64,000 nt of DNA from Acetobacter fallax (GCF_011516735.1 NZ_WOSX01000014.1:24079-88078); one strand, 5' to 3'. Positions 45,786-55,431 are shown, numbered from the stretch's first letter. The notes: generated by a model not told the origin, from the sequence alone. Program-made: numbers and translations.

Positions 45786-47761
45786 TCCGCGGCCACCGCA
45801 TCAGGCATGGGCGCACGGCGGGGCGCGCCAACCCGCATCCGCCGGTCGGACAGCGACAGGGCGCCGCCCATGGCCATGATCAGCGCACCGAACCACATCC
45901 ACGGCGCCAGCGGGTTATAATGCAGGCGCAATACATAGGTCGGGTTTGCGTCCGTGCCGTGCCGGTCGCCAATCACGCCATACAGATCGGACAGTCCGTT
46001 GGTGTGAATGGAAACCTCCGTCGTCGTTTGATTCTGCGAGTTGAAGCTGCGTTTGGAGGGATGCATCACCGTGACAATGCGACCGTTGTGACGGATTTCA
46101 ATCGTCGCCACCATTGCCACGTAGTTCGGACCGGGTTCGGTCTTCACGCCGGTCAGCGTCCAGTCATAGCCTGCCAGGCTTTCCGTCTGCCCGACATGGA
46201 CCTCGACGATGCGATGCTGGGCCTGAGACATCGCTGCCAGCCCAAGTACCGTCACGCCAACGCCGGCATGAGCGAGCGCCGCGCCAAATGCCGAACGGGG
46301 CAGCGACCTTGCCCGCTGAAGGCTCTGCGACAGCGGAACCCGGAACAGTGCCACGCGGCCCGTGACATCGGTCACGCTCGTGGCGATCACCCAGACGGCG
46401 AACGTTGCGCACAGCACGGGCAGCACGCCGGACAGACCCCACAGGCAGACTGCGAAAGCGCCAAGTGTGACGAGCGCTGCGATCCACAGACGACGCAGCA
46501 CCGGCCAGAGCTGAGCCCTTTTCCAGGGCAGCATCGGTCCGAACCCCATGACGGCGAAGAGCGGAATAGCCAGCGGGACTGTTGCGGCATCGAAGAACGG
46601 CTTGCCGACTGAAATCGTCTTGCCGAACAGCAGTGACATGAACGGCGGATACATCGTGCCGGTCAGCACAACCGCGCAGAGCGAACAAAGCAGAATGTTG
46701 TTCAGCACCAGCGCGCCTTCACGCGAGACCGGCGCGAACAGGCCTCCCGCTGTGAGCGAAGGGGCGCGCCATGCGAACAGGACCAGCGATCCGCCAATCA
46801 CCACGCCCAGCAAGCCGAGAATGAAGATGCCGCGCGCCGGGTCCTGGGCGAAGGCATGGACGGAATTGAGGATACCGGAGCGGACGAGGAAAGTGCCGGA
46901 CAACGAGAATGAGAAGGTCGCGATGGCGAGCAGGACCGTCCAGATTTTCAGCGCTTCGCGCTTCTCGACCACAACAGCCGAGTGCATCAGCGCTGTGCCG
47001 GAGAGCCAGGGGATCAGGGAGGCGTTTTCCACAGGATCCCAGAACCAGTAGCCGCCCCAGCCGAGCACATAATACGACCACCAGGAGCCGAGCGCGATGC
47101 CGCAGGTCAGGAAGGCCCAGGCGGCGACGGCCCAGGGGCGGACCCAGCGGCCCCAGGCGGCATCGACGCGGCCTTCGATGAGTGCGGCGATGGCGAAGGC
47201 GAAAGGAACGGCGAAGCCGACATAGCCGGTGTAGAGAATGGGCGGGTGGAAGGCGAGGCCCGGATCCTGGAGCAGGGGGTTCATGCCCTGACCATCAAGC
47301 GGGGCAGGCCAGACACGGTCGAACGGGTCGGAAGTGGTGAGGCAGAACAGCTCGAACCCGGCGGCGACACCACCGAGCACGGCGAGAACGCGGGCACGGA
47401 GCGCGGAGGGCAGGTTGCGTCCGAACGCGGCGACGGCGGCGCCACAGATGCCCAGAATCATCGCCCAGAGGAGGATCGAGCCTTCGTGGTTTCCCCAGAC
47501 GCCACTGATTTTATAGAGCAGGGGCTTGGCGACGGCGCTGTTCTCCAGAATGTTGGAGACGGAGAAATCGTTGGTGATCGCCGCGTTGACGAGGCACAGG
47601 AATGATGCCGCCAGGGCGATCAGCTGTCCCACCGCCAGTCCCGGGGCGACGGCCATCAGGCGACGGTCGCGGCGTTGCGCGCCGATCAGTGGCAGAATGG
47701 TCTGCGCCAGCGCGAACACGCAGGCCAGAGACAGGGCGAAACGACCCAGTTCGGGACTCAT
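45782..47761 (-). CDS. ccmF: Heme lyase CcmF
   Basis: A 659-residue integral membrane protein with about fifteen hydrophobic segments that ligates heme to apocytochrome c. The tryptophan-rich heme-handling motif WGGYWFWDPVEN is at 235-246; conserved NHEGSILLWA and FHPPILYTGYVGFAVPFAFA segments are present. The C-terminal periplasmic domain before the last helix is of normal length. It overlaps ccmG by four bases and follows ccmE by 73 bases. Confidence 0.97.
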   Translation of the reverse strand: MSPELGRFALSLACVFALAQTILPLIGAQRRDRRLMAVAPGLAVGQLIALAASFLCLVNAAITNDFSVSNILENSAVAKPLLYKISGVWGNHEGSILLWAMILGICGAAVAAFGRNLPSALRARVLAVLGGVAAGFELFCLTTSDPFDRVWPAPLDGQGMNPLLQDPGLAFHPPILYTGYVGFAVPFAFAIAALIEGRVDAAWGRWVRPWAVAAWAFLTCGIALGSWWSYYVLGWGGYWFWDPVENASLIPWLSGTALMHSAVVVEKREALKIWTVLLAIATFSFSLSGTFLVRSGILNSVHAFAQDPARGIFILGLLGVVIGGSLVLFAWRAPSLTAGGLFAPVSREGALVLNNILLCSLCAVVLTGTMYPPFMSLLFGKTISVGKPFFDAATVPLAIPLFAVMGFGPMLPWKRAQLWPVLRRLWIAALVTLGAFAVCLWGLSGVLPVLCATFAVWVIATSVTDVTGRVALFRVPLSQSLQRARSLPRSAFGAALAHAGVGVTVLGLAAMSQAQHRIVEVHVGQTESLAGYDWTLTGVKTEPGPNYVAMVATIEIRHNGRIVTVMHPSKRSFNSQNQTTTEVSIHTNGLSDLYGVIGDRHGTDANPTYVLRLHYNPLAPWMWFGALIMAMGGALSLSDRRMRVGAPRRAPMPDAVAAE

Positions 47762-47834
47762 ACGTTCGGACTCCGGTTGCCGGGGAAGCAGACGTCCCGC
47801 CCGGTCGTCACAAATACGGTCTCAGTCATCACTC

Positions 47835-48353
47835 TTATTTACCCTGCACCGACGCGGATGCCTGCTTCTGCGTCATCGCGTTCCAGCTCGCCGCATTCGG
47901 CGGCGGCCCGAATTTCGGGTCCCACTTACCGGATTTCTGCAACGCTTCGGCCACTTCTTTAGGCATGTATGTCTCATCATGCTTGGCCAGCACTTCGGAT
48001 GCCATGAACCCGCCGCCAGGAGCCATCGAGCCGACGGCCACCACGCTTTGCCCCTCGCGGAACAGATCCGGCAGAATGCCTTCAAAACTCACCGTGACGG
48101 CGGACTGCCCGTCAGTCACGTCAAACCGGTTGATCGGGGTATCGCCTTTACGGTCCCGCTTCACGGAACCGGCCACAACCATGCCGCCAAGGCGAACAGT
48201 CCGGTCAGCCGGAGGCGGTTTGGCGTTCAGTTGAGACGGAGTCATGAAAAGCTGGATATTGGAGGAAAACGCTGAAAGCGTGAGGCCCGCAGCAGTTCCG
48301 AGGGCAGCCACGCAGGTGATCACGAGCCACAGACGACGGGTCTTGCGCTTCAT
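47835..48353 (-). CDS. ccmE: Heme chaperone CcmE
   Basis: Membrane-tethered OB-fold protein (172 residues) that carries heme covalently via a histidine. One N-terminal helix (about 8-28), the RLGGMVVAGSVKR strand, and the heme-binding motif VLAKH125DETYMP are all visible. The ATG overlaps ccmD (ATGA). The C-terminal 30 residues are flexible and Pro/Ala-rich. Confidence 0.96.
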   Translation of the reverse strand: MKRKTRRLWLVITCVAALGTAAGLTLSAFSSNIQLFMTPSQLNAKPPPADRTVRLGGMVVAGSVKRDRKGDTPINRFDVTDGQSAVTVSFEGILPDLFREGQSVVAVGSMAPGGGFMASEVLAKHDETYMPKEVAEALQKSGKWDPKFGPPPNAASWNAMTQKQASASVQGK

Positions 48354-48523
48354 GCCGTCTCTCCCTGGCCGGTTCCGCGTGCCCGGCCAGCTCCGCGTGT
48401 CGCTTCAAGTGCCGCGAGACGCGCACGGTCCCGACGGAGCCGAAGCGCCGCTCCGATCGAGAGAAACAGCGCCAGCCCGATCGCGAGACCGTATGAGGTA
48501 ATAATATAAGGCAGGTGCGTCAT
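48350..48523 (-). CDS. ccmD: Heme exporter protein CcmD
   Basis: A 57-residue single-span membrane protein: MTHLPYIITSYGLAIGLALFL is the family pattern (short N-tail, one helix with Tyr near its start), followed by a basic cytoplasmic RLRRDRARL segment. It stabilises release of holo-CcmE from CcmABC. It overlaps ccmC (48520-48523) and ccmE (48350-48353) by four bases each. Too small for many gene finders but well supported by context. Confidence 0.92.
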   Translation of the reverse strand: MTHLPYIITSYGLAIGLALFLSIGAALRLRRDRARLAALEATRGAGRARGTGQGETA

Positions 48524-49323
48524 GCCGCGTACTCCCCGACGGCACCGCTGGTATCAGCCTCGCCATTTCTGCGCGGGCTGGACAGCAGACTGCGTATCCG
48601 GCTCTCCATCACTCCGGCCCTCAGTCTCGCTACGACGATCGCGGCAAATCCCAGCGTGAAACCGAGCGTGCAGACCAGGAGCGGCCACAGCATGGCGTGA
48701 GACATGGTCGGCGCTCCACGCAGCGTGATGCTGTCTGGCTGGTGCAGGGTGTTCCACCACTGCACACTGAACTTGATGATCGGCAGATCGACCGCCCCGG
48801 CGAGGGCAAGGATCGCGGCGGCGCGGTAGCCTCGCTGCGGGTCATCGAAGCCGCGGATCAGGGCGATGTGGCCGAGATAAAGAAAGAAGAGGACCAGCAC
48901 CGAAGTCAGACGCGCGTCCCAGACCCACCAGGTGCCCCACATCGGCTTGCCCCAGAGGGAGCCGGTGGCAAGGCACGTCGCTGTCACGCAGGCACCAACG
49001 GGACCAATTTCCACAGCGGCCAGATCGGCCAGCGGATGGCGCCAGACCAGGGACAGCACTGAGCAGACGGCCAGCGCGAAATAGCCGGAGGAGGCGAGCC
49101 AGGCGCAGGGAACATGTACATACATGATCCGCACGGAATCGCCCTGTTGCCAGTCCGCCGGAGAGAAAAACAGCCCCCAGACAAGACCGGTCACGCTCAG
49201 AATCAGAGCAGGCCAGGTCAGCCAGGGTTGCAGTTTCACCCCCAGACGCAGAAAACGACCGGGATTGGCATAGCGGTGAAACAGGGCTCCTGCCCGCTCT
49301 GTCAGTGTCGGCGTCGCGCTCAA
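48520..49323 (-). CDS. ccmC: Heme exporter/handling protein CcmC
   Basis: A 267-residue six-span membrane protein presenting heme to CcmE. The WGTWWVWD heme motif is at 129-136 with the flanking conserved His residues (VHVPCAWLA at 69-77, HQPDS later). First gene of the ccmC-D-E-F-G-H-I run; ccmA and ccmB are not in the window, so the system is split between loci. The C-terminal 30 residues are hydrophilic. Confidence 0.96.
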   Translation of the reverse strand: MSATPTLTERAGALFHRYANPGRFLRLGVKLQPWLTWPALILSVTGLVWGLFFSPADWQQGDSVRIMYVHVPCAWLASSGYFALAVCSVLSLVWRHPLADLAAVEIGPVGACVTATCLATGSLWGKPMWGTWWVWDARLTSVLVLFFLYLGHIALIRGFDDPQRGYRAAAILALAGAVDLPIIKFSVQWWNTLHQPDSITLRGAPTMSHAMLWPLLVCTLGFTLGFAAIVVARLRAGVMESRIRSLLSSPRRNGEADTSGAVGEYAA

Positions 49324-49545
49324 AATCTGTCGTTCCTGCCTGGGCGAGAGAGAACGCCCGTTACCGTTAGAGTAATGCCCCGATATAACGTACCATTCTG
49401 TGACACACCGCCTGCATGCGCGAAAGACGGAACGTGAACGGAGCCGGGGGGTCGTGCGGAGGGTTCTCCTACACTATCATGGAGTGTTTGGCACGGGTCG
49501 CCTGGCGCATAGGCGGCCCTCCCTGATCTCAAGACGGAGCCTTCC

Positions 49546-49839
49546 ATGCTGTTCGCCATTATCTGCACCGACAAACCCGGCCTGTTTGAAATCCGTTCCG
49601 CCACACGCGGACAACATCTGGCTTATCTGAAAACCTATGCCTCACAGATTCAGTTCGCCGGCCCGATGATGGGTGCTGACGGCAAACCAGGCGGAAGCAT
49701 GCTGCTTATCGATGTGCCTGACCGGGCCACGGCCGAAGGATTTGCCGAAAGCGATCCTTACGCGAAGGTCGGTCTGTTCGAAAGCGTCGTGATTCGCCCG
49801 CTGCGCACCGTATTCCGTGACGGAACTCTGGCCGAATGA
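49546..49839 (+). CDS. YciI-family protein
   Basis: A 97-residue small ferredoxin-fold protein (dimeric alpha+beta barrel). It starts MLFAIICTDKPG and has the family's H-x-AYL segment (GQHLAYLKTY), the AGPMMGADGKPGGSMLLID strand-loop and FAESDPY with the conserved Asp/Pro. Function in the family is poorly defined; a YciI-type hydrolase role has been suggested. GGAG is six bases before the ATG. It overlaps the EVE gene by four bases, a frequent pairing in Alphaproteobacteria. Confidence 0.9.
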   Translation: MLFAIICTDKPGLFEIRSATRGQHLAYLKTYASQIQFAGPMMGADGKPGGSMLLIDVPDRATAEGFAESDPYAKVGLFESVVIRPLRTVFRDGTLAE

Positions 49840-50267
49840 GCCGTTCCGCCGCACGTTGCTACTGGCTGGTCAAATCCGAACCCGATGCTTTCTCCTGGGA
49901 CGAACAGGTTGCCAATGATGTCGAGCCCTGGACCGGGGTGCGGAATCATCAGGCAAAAAAGAATCTTGCCGCCATGAAAGAAGGCGATCTGGCCTTCTTT
50001 TACCATTCCAACCAGGGGCGGGAGATCGTCGGCGTGGTCGAGATCGCACGCGAGGCCTATCCTGACCCGACGGCGGAAAACGGCTCATGGGTCTGCGTTG
50101 ACGTGAAAGCCGTCGGGCCGATGCCGCGTCCGGTGACACTGGCTGAGATCAAAGCCGAGTCCACGCTTGCTGATCTCGCTCTCGTACGCCAGTCCCGGCT
50201 ATCTGTCGTTCCGGTCTCATCCGAGCACTGGAAACAGCTCTGCCAGATGGGCGGCTGGCAGTCCTGA
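49836..50267 (+). CDS. EVE domain protein
   Basis: A 143-residue PUA-like EVE-domain protein (thymocyte nuclear protein 1 family). WLVKSEPDAFSWDEQV, W-x-GVRNHQAKKNLAAMKEGDLAFFYHS and the C-terminal LSVVPVSSEHW are characteristic. EVE domains bind modified bases such as methylated cytosine derivatives; a role in nucleic acid modification reading is a family inference. Coupled to yciI by an ATGA overlap. Confidence 0.92.
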   Translation: MSRSAARCYWLVKSEPDAFSWDEQVANDVEPWTGVRNHQAKKNLAAMKEGDLAFFYHSNQGREIVGVVEIAREAYPDPTAENGSWVCVDVKAVGPMPRPVTLAEIKAESTLADLALVRQSRLSVVPVSSEHWKQLCQMGGWQS

Positions 50268-50400
50268 GCCATCGGTCTGAACCAGGTGATGTGTTCTGCG
50301 AAGCGTCACAGAAAGAGTTTCTGCATCTGTATTCTGTACTGAATGGCACGGTGCAGACTGCGTCCTGAGCAGCTTCGCAACAACCGGCAGAGAGGTCCAC

Positions 50401-52158
50401 GTGACGGAAGATTTCATTGGGGTGGCCGACATCCGCGAGGTCGCCGGACGCGCCATGATTCATTTTGGCACGCGGCCGCCCCGCACGACAAAGCCGCCGG
50501 CCGCCGAATGTCTGGTGCTGGCTGACGGCCTTCGCCGCCCGCGGCCCGATCCGGCATTTCTTTATGGCGACTGTTCCGCGGAGTCTCTTGATTATTTTCG
50601 CGGCCAGGACGTCATGCCGCATATTTATGTTTACGGTTTGCATGATGTCACGGTGATCGGTCCCTGGTTTCAGACCGGCGCGTTGCTTGTTCAGAACGGC
50701 ATCCGACTGAAATGCGGCGATATCGCGCTTAATCCTGAAGATGAGGCGTCCGTCGCACGCTTCAGTGAAGATAGTGCTGAGCGGGAAGCCGGAAACCGTG
50801 TCGTCCGCGCTGTCGATGATCCGGTCGTTCTGCTGGCTACGAATGGTCACCAGATCTATGGCCACTGGATGGTGGACTTCCTGCCCAAATTCCATCTTCT
50901 TGCCCTTGCCGGGATCAGCCTGAAGGACGTGCGGATTCTTCTCCCGACGAATATGGGAGCGTTCGGGCGGGATTTATTGCGGGTCATGGGTCTCGGTGAT
51001 GAACAGATTCTGCGCCACGATCCCGATAAAGAAGTCCTTCAGTGCAGGACGCTGATCGTCCCGACAGCGATGCGACTGTCCGGCCGCTGTCACCCGATGT
51101 ATGCGGACGCTGTTGCAACCATCAACGAGATGATCGACCAGACAGGGCTGGTGCCCCCCTCTTCTCTGCGGCGCGTGTACATTACACGAGGCGCGCAGTT
51201 TGGTCGGAAGCTCTACGGGCTTGAGCAGGCCGAAGACATCGCACGCGAACAGAATTTCACCGTCTTACGACCTGAATTGCTGTCCATTCCTGAGCAGGTC
51301 TCCCTGTTTCGGGGGGCACGCGAAGTCGTCGGCTCTTATGGTTCGGCTCTTCATTCTTCGATCTTCAGCCGGCCGGGCCTGCGGGTCGCCGCCATTCATG
51401 CGCAGCCACCCGTGGCATTCGACGCCCTGCAATCGGGCATTGGCGAGCGCCTCGGTCAGATCACAGGTTATATATTCGGCACGTCCATTCCGGACGACCC
51501 CTCAGGCGTCGGATTCGAAGCAGAGTCTTTCCGCGCCTGCCTCACCGGGCAGTTCAGTCATCCCAATCTTCGCAGAGAGACAATACAGTCCGATACTGCG
51601 GAGCTTCCGAATATCGCTTCCGGTCGACCGGCCATGCAAAGCTCCGTTTCGGTCTGGTCGACCGAGCCCACACCGGAACGCGAAGCCGCGCGGGGCGTCA
51701 GTGGCGTTGTTGACGGAAAGAACTGGTTCCAGACAAAGCTGGAAGACAGGCCCTGGTGGCAGGTTGATCTTGGCAGTCCGTTCAGATTGCGTGAAATCCG
51801 GGTCTTCAACCGGATGGGCACGACCGAGGTGATGGCGCGCGTTGCGGCGCTGAGCATTGCGGTCTCGCTGGACGGCAATTCATGGCGCATTCTCATGACG
51901 CCGGCGGATCACGGCGTGTTTGGCGGTAATGACGGGAATGCGCTCTGCTGGCAGGCAGATAATTTCCGGGATCCGAAGACTGATCGCAAAGGCCGGACTG
52001 CTGTGGCGGCGCGTTGGGTGCGCGTATTTCTTGAAAGCCGGGACTGCCTGAGTCTGGAACAGGTCGAAGTCTATGGCGTGCCGGTTAGCGACGACACATC
52101 ATCTGCGCCCCGGTTGGAGGGACCGCTTTCCGGGTTGTTGCCTGACGATGCTTTCTGA
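50401..52158 (+). CDS. GT61-type glycosyltransferase fused to a discoidin domain
   Basis: A 585-residue protein starting at GTG with GAGAGG about six bases upstream. The first 380 residues contain a GT61 (DUF563) domain: GHWMVDFLPKFHLL, VYITRGAQFGRKLYGLEQAEDIAREQNFTVLRPELLSIPEQVSLFRGAREVVGSYGSALHSS in family order. Residues 400-570 form an F5/8 type C (discoidin) beta sandwich (ARGVSGVVDG, WWQVDLGSPFRLREIRVFNR, WVRVFLESRDCLSLEQVEVYG). The discoidin domain probably binds a carbohydrate acceptor. No signal peptide. A monocistronic gene next to a long repeat block. Confidence 0.87.
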   Translation: MTEDFIGVADIREVAGRAMIHFGTRPPRTTKPPAAECLVLADGLRRPRPDPAFLYGDCSAESLDYFRGQDVMPHIYVYGLHDVTVIGPWFQTGALLVQNGIRLKCGDIALNPEDEASVARFSEDSAEREAGNRVVRAVDDPVVLLATNGHQIYGHWMVDFLPKFHLLALAGISLKDVRILLPTNMGAFGRDLLRVMGLGDEQILRHDPDKEVLQCRTLIVPTAMRLSGRCHPMYADAVATINEMIDQTGLVPPSSLRRVYITRGAQFGRKLYGLEQAEDIAREQNFTVLRPELLSIPEQVSLFRGAREVVGSYGSALHSSIFSRPGLRVAAIHAQPPVAFDALQSGIGERLGQITGYIFGTSIPDDPSGVGFEAESFRACLTGQFSHPNLRRETIQSDTAELPNIASGRPAMQSSVSVWSTEPTPEREAARGVSGVVDGKNWFQTKLEDRPWWQVDLGSPFRLREIRVFNRMGTTEVMARVAALSIAVSLDGNSWRILMTPADHGVFGGNDGNALCWQADNFRDPKTDRKGRTAVAARWVRVFLESRDCLSLEQVEVYGVPVSDDTSSAPRLEGPLSGLLPDDAF

Positions 52159-52169
52159 ACTCTGATCCC

Positions 52170-52437
52170 GACCTGCAGGAGAGGCCGGGCTCTGCCCGCA
52201 CCCGGAAGGGACCGCAGGCCCCTTCACCCCGATCTGTTGACCAATAAAGCGGATTCCAAAGGCCTGCGACCTTTGGCGGGGTACGGGGCGGAGCCCCGGG
52301 GCTCTCTTTCCGTGTATCAGCCTCAATGCTGGCTGGTATTATACCAGAGGGTCTGTTCTTTGACCGGTGTAAGGTTTGATGGGTGTGGGGCTGGCAGGGC
52401 TTTGCCCTGAAACCCACCAAAGGCCTCAGACCTTTGG
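52170..52437 (-). repeat. Partial intergenic repeat modules
   Basis: AGGCCGGGCTCTGCCCGCACCCGGAAGGGACC...GGCCCCTTCACCCC, CCAAAGGCCTGCGACCTTTGG and GGGCGGAGCCCCGG, then CAGGGCTTTGCCCTG and CCAAAGGCCTCAGACCTTTGG in the opposite order, directly adjoining copy 5. No gene. Confidence 0.65.
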
Positions 52438-52641
52438 AAAGGCTATGTTGTTGTTACGTGTTGATCTTTGATTTTTCAAAGGGTTAGCAGAATCCGGGCT
52501 CTGCCCGAACCCGGCAGGGACCGCAGGCCCCTGCACCCCGATTGATTAATAATAAAATGGTTCCCAAAGGTCTGTGACCTTTGGTGGGTTTCAGGGCAAA
52601 GCCCTGAGAAGAAGCCAACACTTAATGACAACAGAGCCTTT
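52438..52641 (+). repeat. Palindromic MITE-like intergenic element, copy 5
   Basis: A 204-base forward copy with arms 52438-52463 (AAAGGCTATGTTGTTGTTAC) and 52616-52641 (CAACACTTAATGACAACAGA). Its interior is the closest match to copy 1, sharing CCCCGATTGATTAATAATAAAATGG and the subsequent hairpins almost base for base. Confidence 0.82.
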
Positions 52642-52739
52642 GGCAACCACTTTTAATTAGTCAACAGATCGGGGCGCAGAGCCCGGATGCTCCCGGCCAC
52701 AGGTCAATCTTCATAACCGCCGGTACTATGAAACAACCC

Positions 52740-53828
52740 TTACGCCGGATGTACCGGCTCCTTTGTTGCTCCGGCTTTTGGCGCATGGGTCTCGATGTCG
52801 TGAAAACGGGAGTAGTCGACGGAAATTCCGCCACCCGGATGGCTATGAACGATATCGACGAAGCGATGATTATTCATGACACGATCAAATGCGTAGGATG
52901 TCCGGGAGAATACGGTCTGACCCATCGCCTCGTCTGTGCCGGTCACGGTCACGATGATCTCACCTTCTTCCGCATCCAGTTCCCGGATCGTGTGCTTATG
53001 CAGCGGACTGGCTTCGGTGATGACATGCGCCAGAACGAAGGCGAAGCGCAGCACCGGCACATGCGCCTGCACAAGTAACAGCGGTTCGAACTGCCGTTCG
53101 AGATGTCCGTCATGCGTCACTGTCAGCCGCGAGAGCGCGACCTCCACGTCCAGTGACAGGATCACACTCCGACGGCAGTTCGCGATGCGGATACACAGTG
53201 CAGGCACACCGTTTTCATCCGAGATCACGGCTTTATTGCTGAAGATGATTCGTGCCCGCGGCCGGGCGATCCTGGCAAAGACCGCGCCCGTGGCAAGGGC
53301 GTTGATCATCATGCCCATCAGCACTTCCAGCGAGACGATCGTGTTCGCCACCGGGCCTGACGGCGCCATGACGCCATACCCCACGGTAGAGAGTGTCTGC
53401 ACGCTGAAAAAGAACAGATCGGGCAGGGACGGCGGATGTGGCGCTGAAACCTGATCGGGGACCATTGCGTAGAGCAGCGCAAAGAACAGATTGACCGCAA
53501 TGTAGAAAACGACCGCCCACAGGGTGAAACTGAACCAGTTGGCGGTCAGAGCATGATGATAAAGATCTGACCACAGGGCATCTTTCAGGCCGACCCGGAC
53601 GACATCACTGTGATCTTTTTCGTCCAGCGCATGCTTTCTGAACCGGCGCACTGCCTCCTTTGTGCTGATCGACCGGGCTTTCTTTCCCTTTCTGTCGTCA
53701 GCGCCGAGCTTTTCATCTTCCGGCTCTGCCGGTTCCGCAGGATTGTCGTCCGGCTCATCTGTCTGTCCCCATGTCTTTCCATGGGCTGATGCCTGCTGCG
53801 TATTCAGACGCCGCCAGATCCGTTTCAC
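52740..53828 (-). CDS. Inward-rectifier-type potassium channel (KirBac)
   Basis: A 362-residue channel subunit. A charged N-terminus is followed by the slide helix, TM1 (about 98-123), a pore loop with the selectivity filter TVGYG at 148-152, TM2 (about 158-185) with the family GMMINALATGAVFARIARPRARIIFS junction, and a C-terminal immunoglobulin-like Kir domain (190-340). Conducts K+ across the inner membrane as a tetramer. Start GTG at 53828 with GAGAGG upstream. The N-terminal 60 residues are longer and more acidic than in typical KirBacs. Flanked by a repeat block and the divergent guaD. Confidence 0.9.
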   Translation of the reverse strand: MKRIWRRLNTQQASAHGKTWGQTDEPDDNPAEPAEPEDEKLGADDRKGKKARSISTKEAVRRFRKHALDEKDHSDVVRVGLKDALWSDLYHHALTANWFSFTLWAVVFYIAVNLFFALLYAMVPDQVSAPHPPSLPDLFFFSVQTLSTVGYGVMAPSGPVANTIVSLEVLMGMMINALATGAVFARIARPRARIIFSNKAVISDENGVPALCIRIANCRRSVILSLDVEVALSRLTVTHDGHLERQFEPLLLVQAHVPVLRFAFVLAHVITEASPLHKHTIRELDAEEGEIIVTVTGTDEAMGQTVFSRTSYAFDRVMNNHRFVDIVHSHPGGGISVDYSRFHDIETHAPKAGATKEPVHPA

Positions 53829-54034
53829 CGCATCCTCTCCCGTCGCTCTGCAGAACCTCTCCGGACGGGCCTGCTTTTAGTCGTCCTTCCAATAAGCGGC
53901 GGATAAAATGACGACCACGGGTCGTTTATGCATGGAACACCCGCGTTTGTTCAGGTTAACAGGCAGGATTCAACACATCGTGTCTTTTCCCTGCCTGCTG
54001 ACACGCAGCTTTTTTCTTTTGGAGCACGCCAGCC

Positions 54035-55369
54035 GTGAAAACCCAGTCCCGATCAGTCGCGCTCCGAGGCCGTGTCGTCACATTTCGCGCCAGTCCTTTC
54101 GATGTTTCTCCCTCCGACAGCCTTGTGATCGAAGAAGACGGGCTGGTTCTGATCGCGGACGGAAAAATCAGCGCGGTCGGTCCGGCCACAACCCTGCGTG
54201 ATACGCTGCCTGCCGATACCGACATCGTTGACTATGGTGACTCGCTGATTTCAGCCGGTTTCATCGACACGCACGTCCATTATCCGCAGCTTCCCGTCAT
54301 TGCCTCCTGGGGCGAGCAGCTTCTGGAATGGCTGGAGCGTTACGTTTTTCCGGCTGAGGCCGCGTTCGCGGACCCGGTAGTCGCAAAAGACACCGCGAAG
54401 CGCTTCATGACTGAGCTTCTGCGCTCCGGCACCACCACCGCTGCGGTTTACTGCACGGTTCACGCCCATTCTGTGGATGCCTTTCTTGCCGAATCAGATC
54501 GGATCGGCACGCGAATGATTGCGGGCAAGGTGCTGATGGACCGGAACGCACCTGATAATCTGCGTGACACCGTCAAAGAGGGTTATGACGATTCGGTACG
54601 GCTGATCGGGCGCTGGCACGGCAAGGGCCGCCAGCTTTATGCTGTGACACCGCGCTTTGCGATCACCAGCACACCGGAACAGCTTGAGGCCGCCGGTGAT
54701 CTGCTCCGTCATCATCCTGGCGTTTTCATGCAGACCCACCTTGCCGAAAACACTGACGAAATCGAGGCCGTTCGTCACCTTTACCCTGAACGCTCATCTT
54801 ATCTCGATGTTTACGACCATGCCGGTCTCGTCGGGCCACGCAGTATTTTTGGTCATGCCATTCATGTTGGCGAGACCGAATTCTGCCGCTGTCATGAAAG
54901 CGGTGCTGCTCTGGCACATTGCCCGACATCGAATCTCTTTCTCGGAAGCGGTGCTTTTCGCCTGTTCGATGCGCTGAATCCGCGTCGCCCGGTGCGGGTG
55001 GGTCTGGGAACGGATGTCGGTGCGGGCACATCGCTCTCTCAGCTCCGCACCATGGGCGAGGCCTACAAGGTTGCGCTGATGACCGGCCACCGCCTGCATG
55101 CGGCCCAGGCTCTCTGGCTCGCCACTGCCGGAGCGGCGCATTCCCTGCATCTCGACGATACGATCGGGACAATCGCACCGGGTTTCGAGGCAGATCTCTG
55201 TATTCTCGATCCCCGCGCGACCCCGCTTCTGGCGTATCGCACGGAACGCTGCGAGAGCCTGGAGGAGCTGCTCTTTGTACTGATGACCCTGGGAGATGAG
55301 CGTTGCGTGCGGGCTACCTGGGCGAACGGCGCACGCGTGTATGACCGTGATGGCGACATGTTTGCCTGA
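54035..55369 (+). CDS. guaD: Guanine deaminase
   Basis: Zn-dependent amidohydrolase converting guanine to xanthine. The 444-residue product starts at GTG (GGAG ten bases upstream) and contains FIDTHVHYPQ (Zn ligands), the PRFAITSTPEQL substrate loop, QTHLAENTDEI with His ligand, the GHAIHVGETE segment, AHCPTSNLFLGSG and GLGTDVGAGTSLS with the metal-binding Asp. Normal length. Purine catabolism or salvage; neighbours are unrelated (channel gene divergent, porin gene downstream). Confidence 0.95.
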   Translation: MKTQSRSVALRGRVVTFRASPFDVSPSDSLVIEEDGLVLIADGKISAVGPATTLRDTLPADTDIVDYGDSLISAGFIDTHVHYPQLPVIASWGEQLLEWLERYVFPAEAAFADPVVAKDTAKRFMTELLRSGTTTAAVYCTVHAHSVDAFLAESDRIGTRMIAGKVLMDRNAPDNLRDTVKEGYDDSVRLIGRWHGKGRQLYAVTPRFAITSTPEQLEAAGDLLRHHPGVFMQTHLAENTDEIEAVRHLYPERSSYLDVYDHAGLVGPRSIFGHAIHVGETEFCRCHESGAALAHCPTSNLFLGSGAFRLFDALNPRRPVRVGLGTDVGAGTSLSQLRTMGEAYKVALMTGHRLHAAQALWLATAGAAHSLHLDDTIGTIAPGFEADLCILDPRATPLLAYRTERCESLEELLFVLMTLGDERCVRATWANGARVYDRDGDMFA

Positions 55370-55402
55370 TAGCATTTCCGGCTGAAAACCGGAGAAAACG
55401 GA

Positions 55403-55431
55403 GTGTCATAAAACCGACATAACACTGTCAC
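55403..55431 (+). promoter_or_regulatory. Pho box (PhoB-binding direct repeats) upstream of the porin gene
   Basis: Three seven-base units in exact 11-base periodicity: GTGTCAT (55403-55409), CCGACAT (55414-55420) and CTGTCAC (55425-55431), separated by AT-rich tetramers AAAA and AACA. This is the architecture of the CTGTCAT-based Pho box. It lies 71 bases before the porin ATG. Confidence 0.7.
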
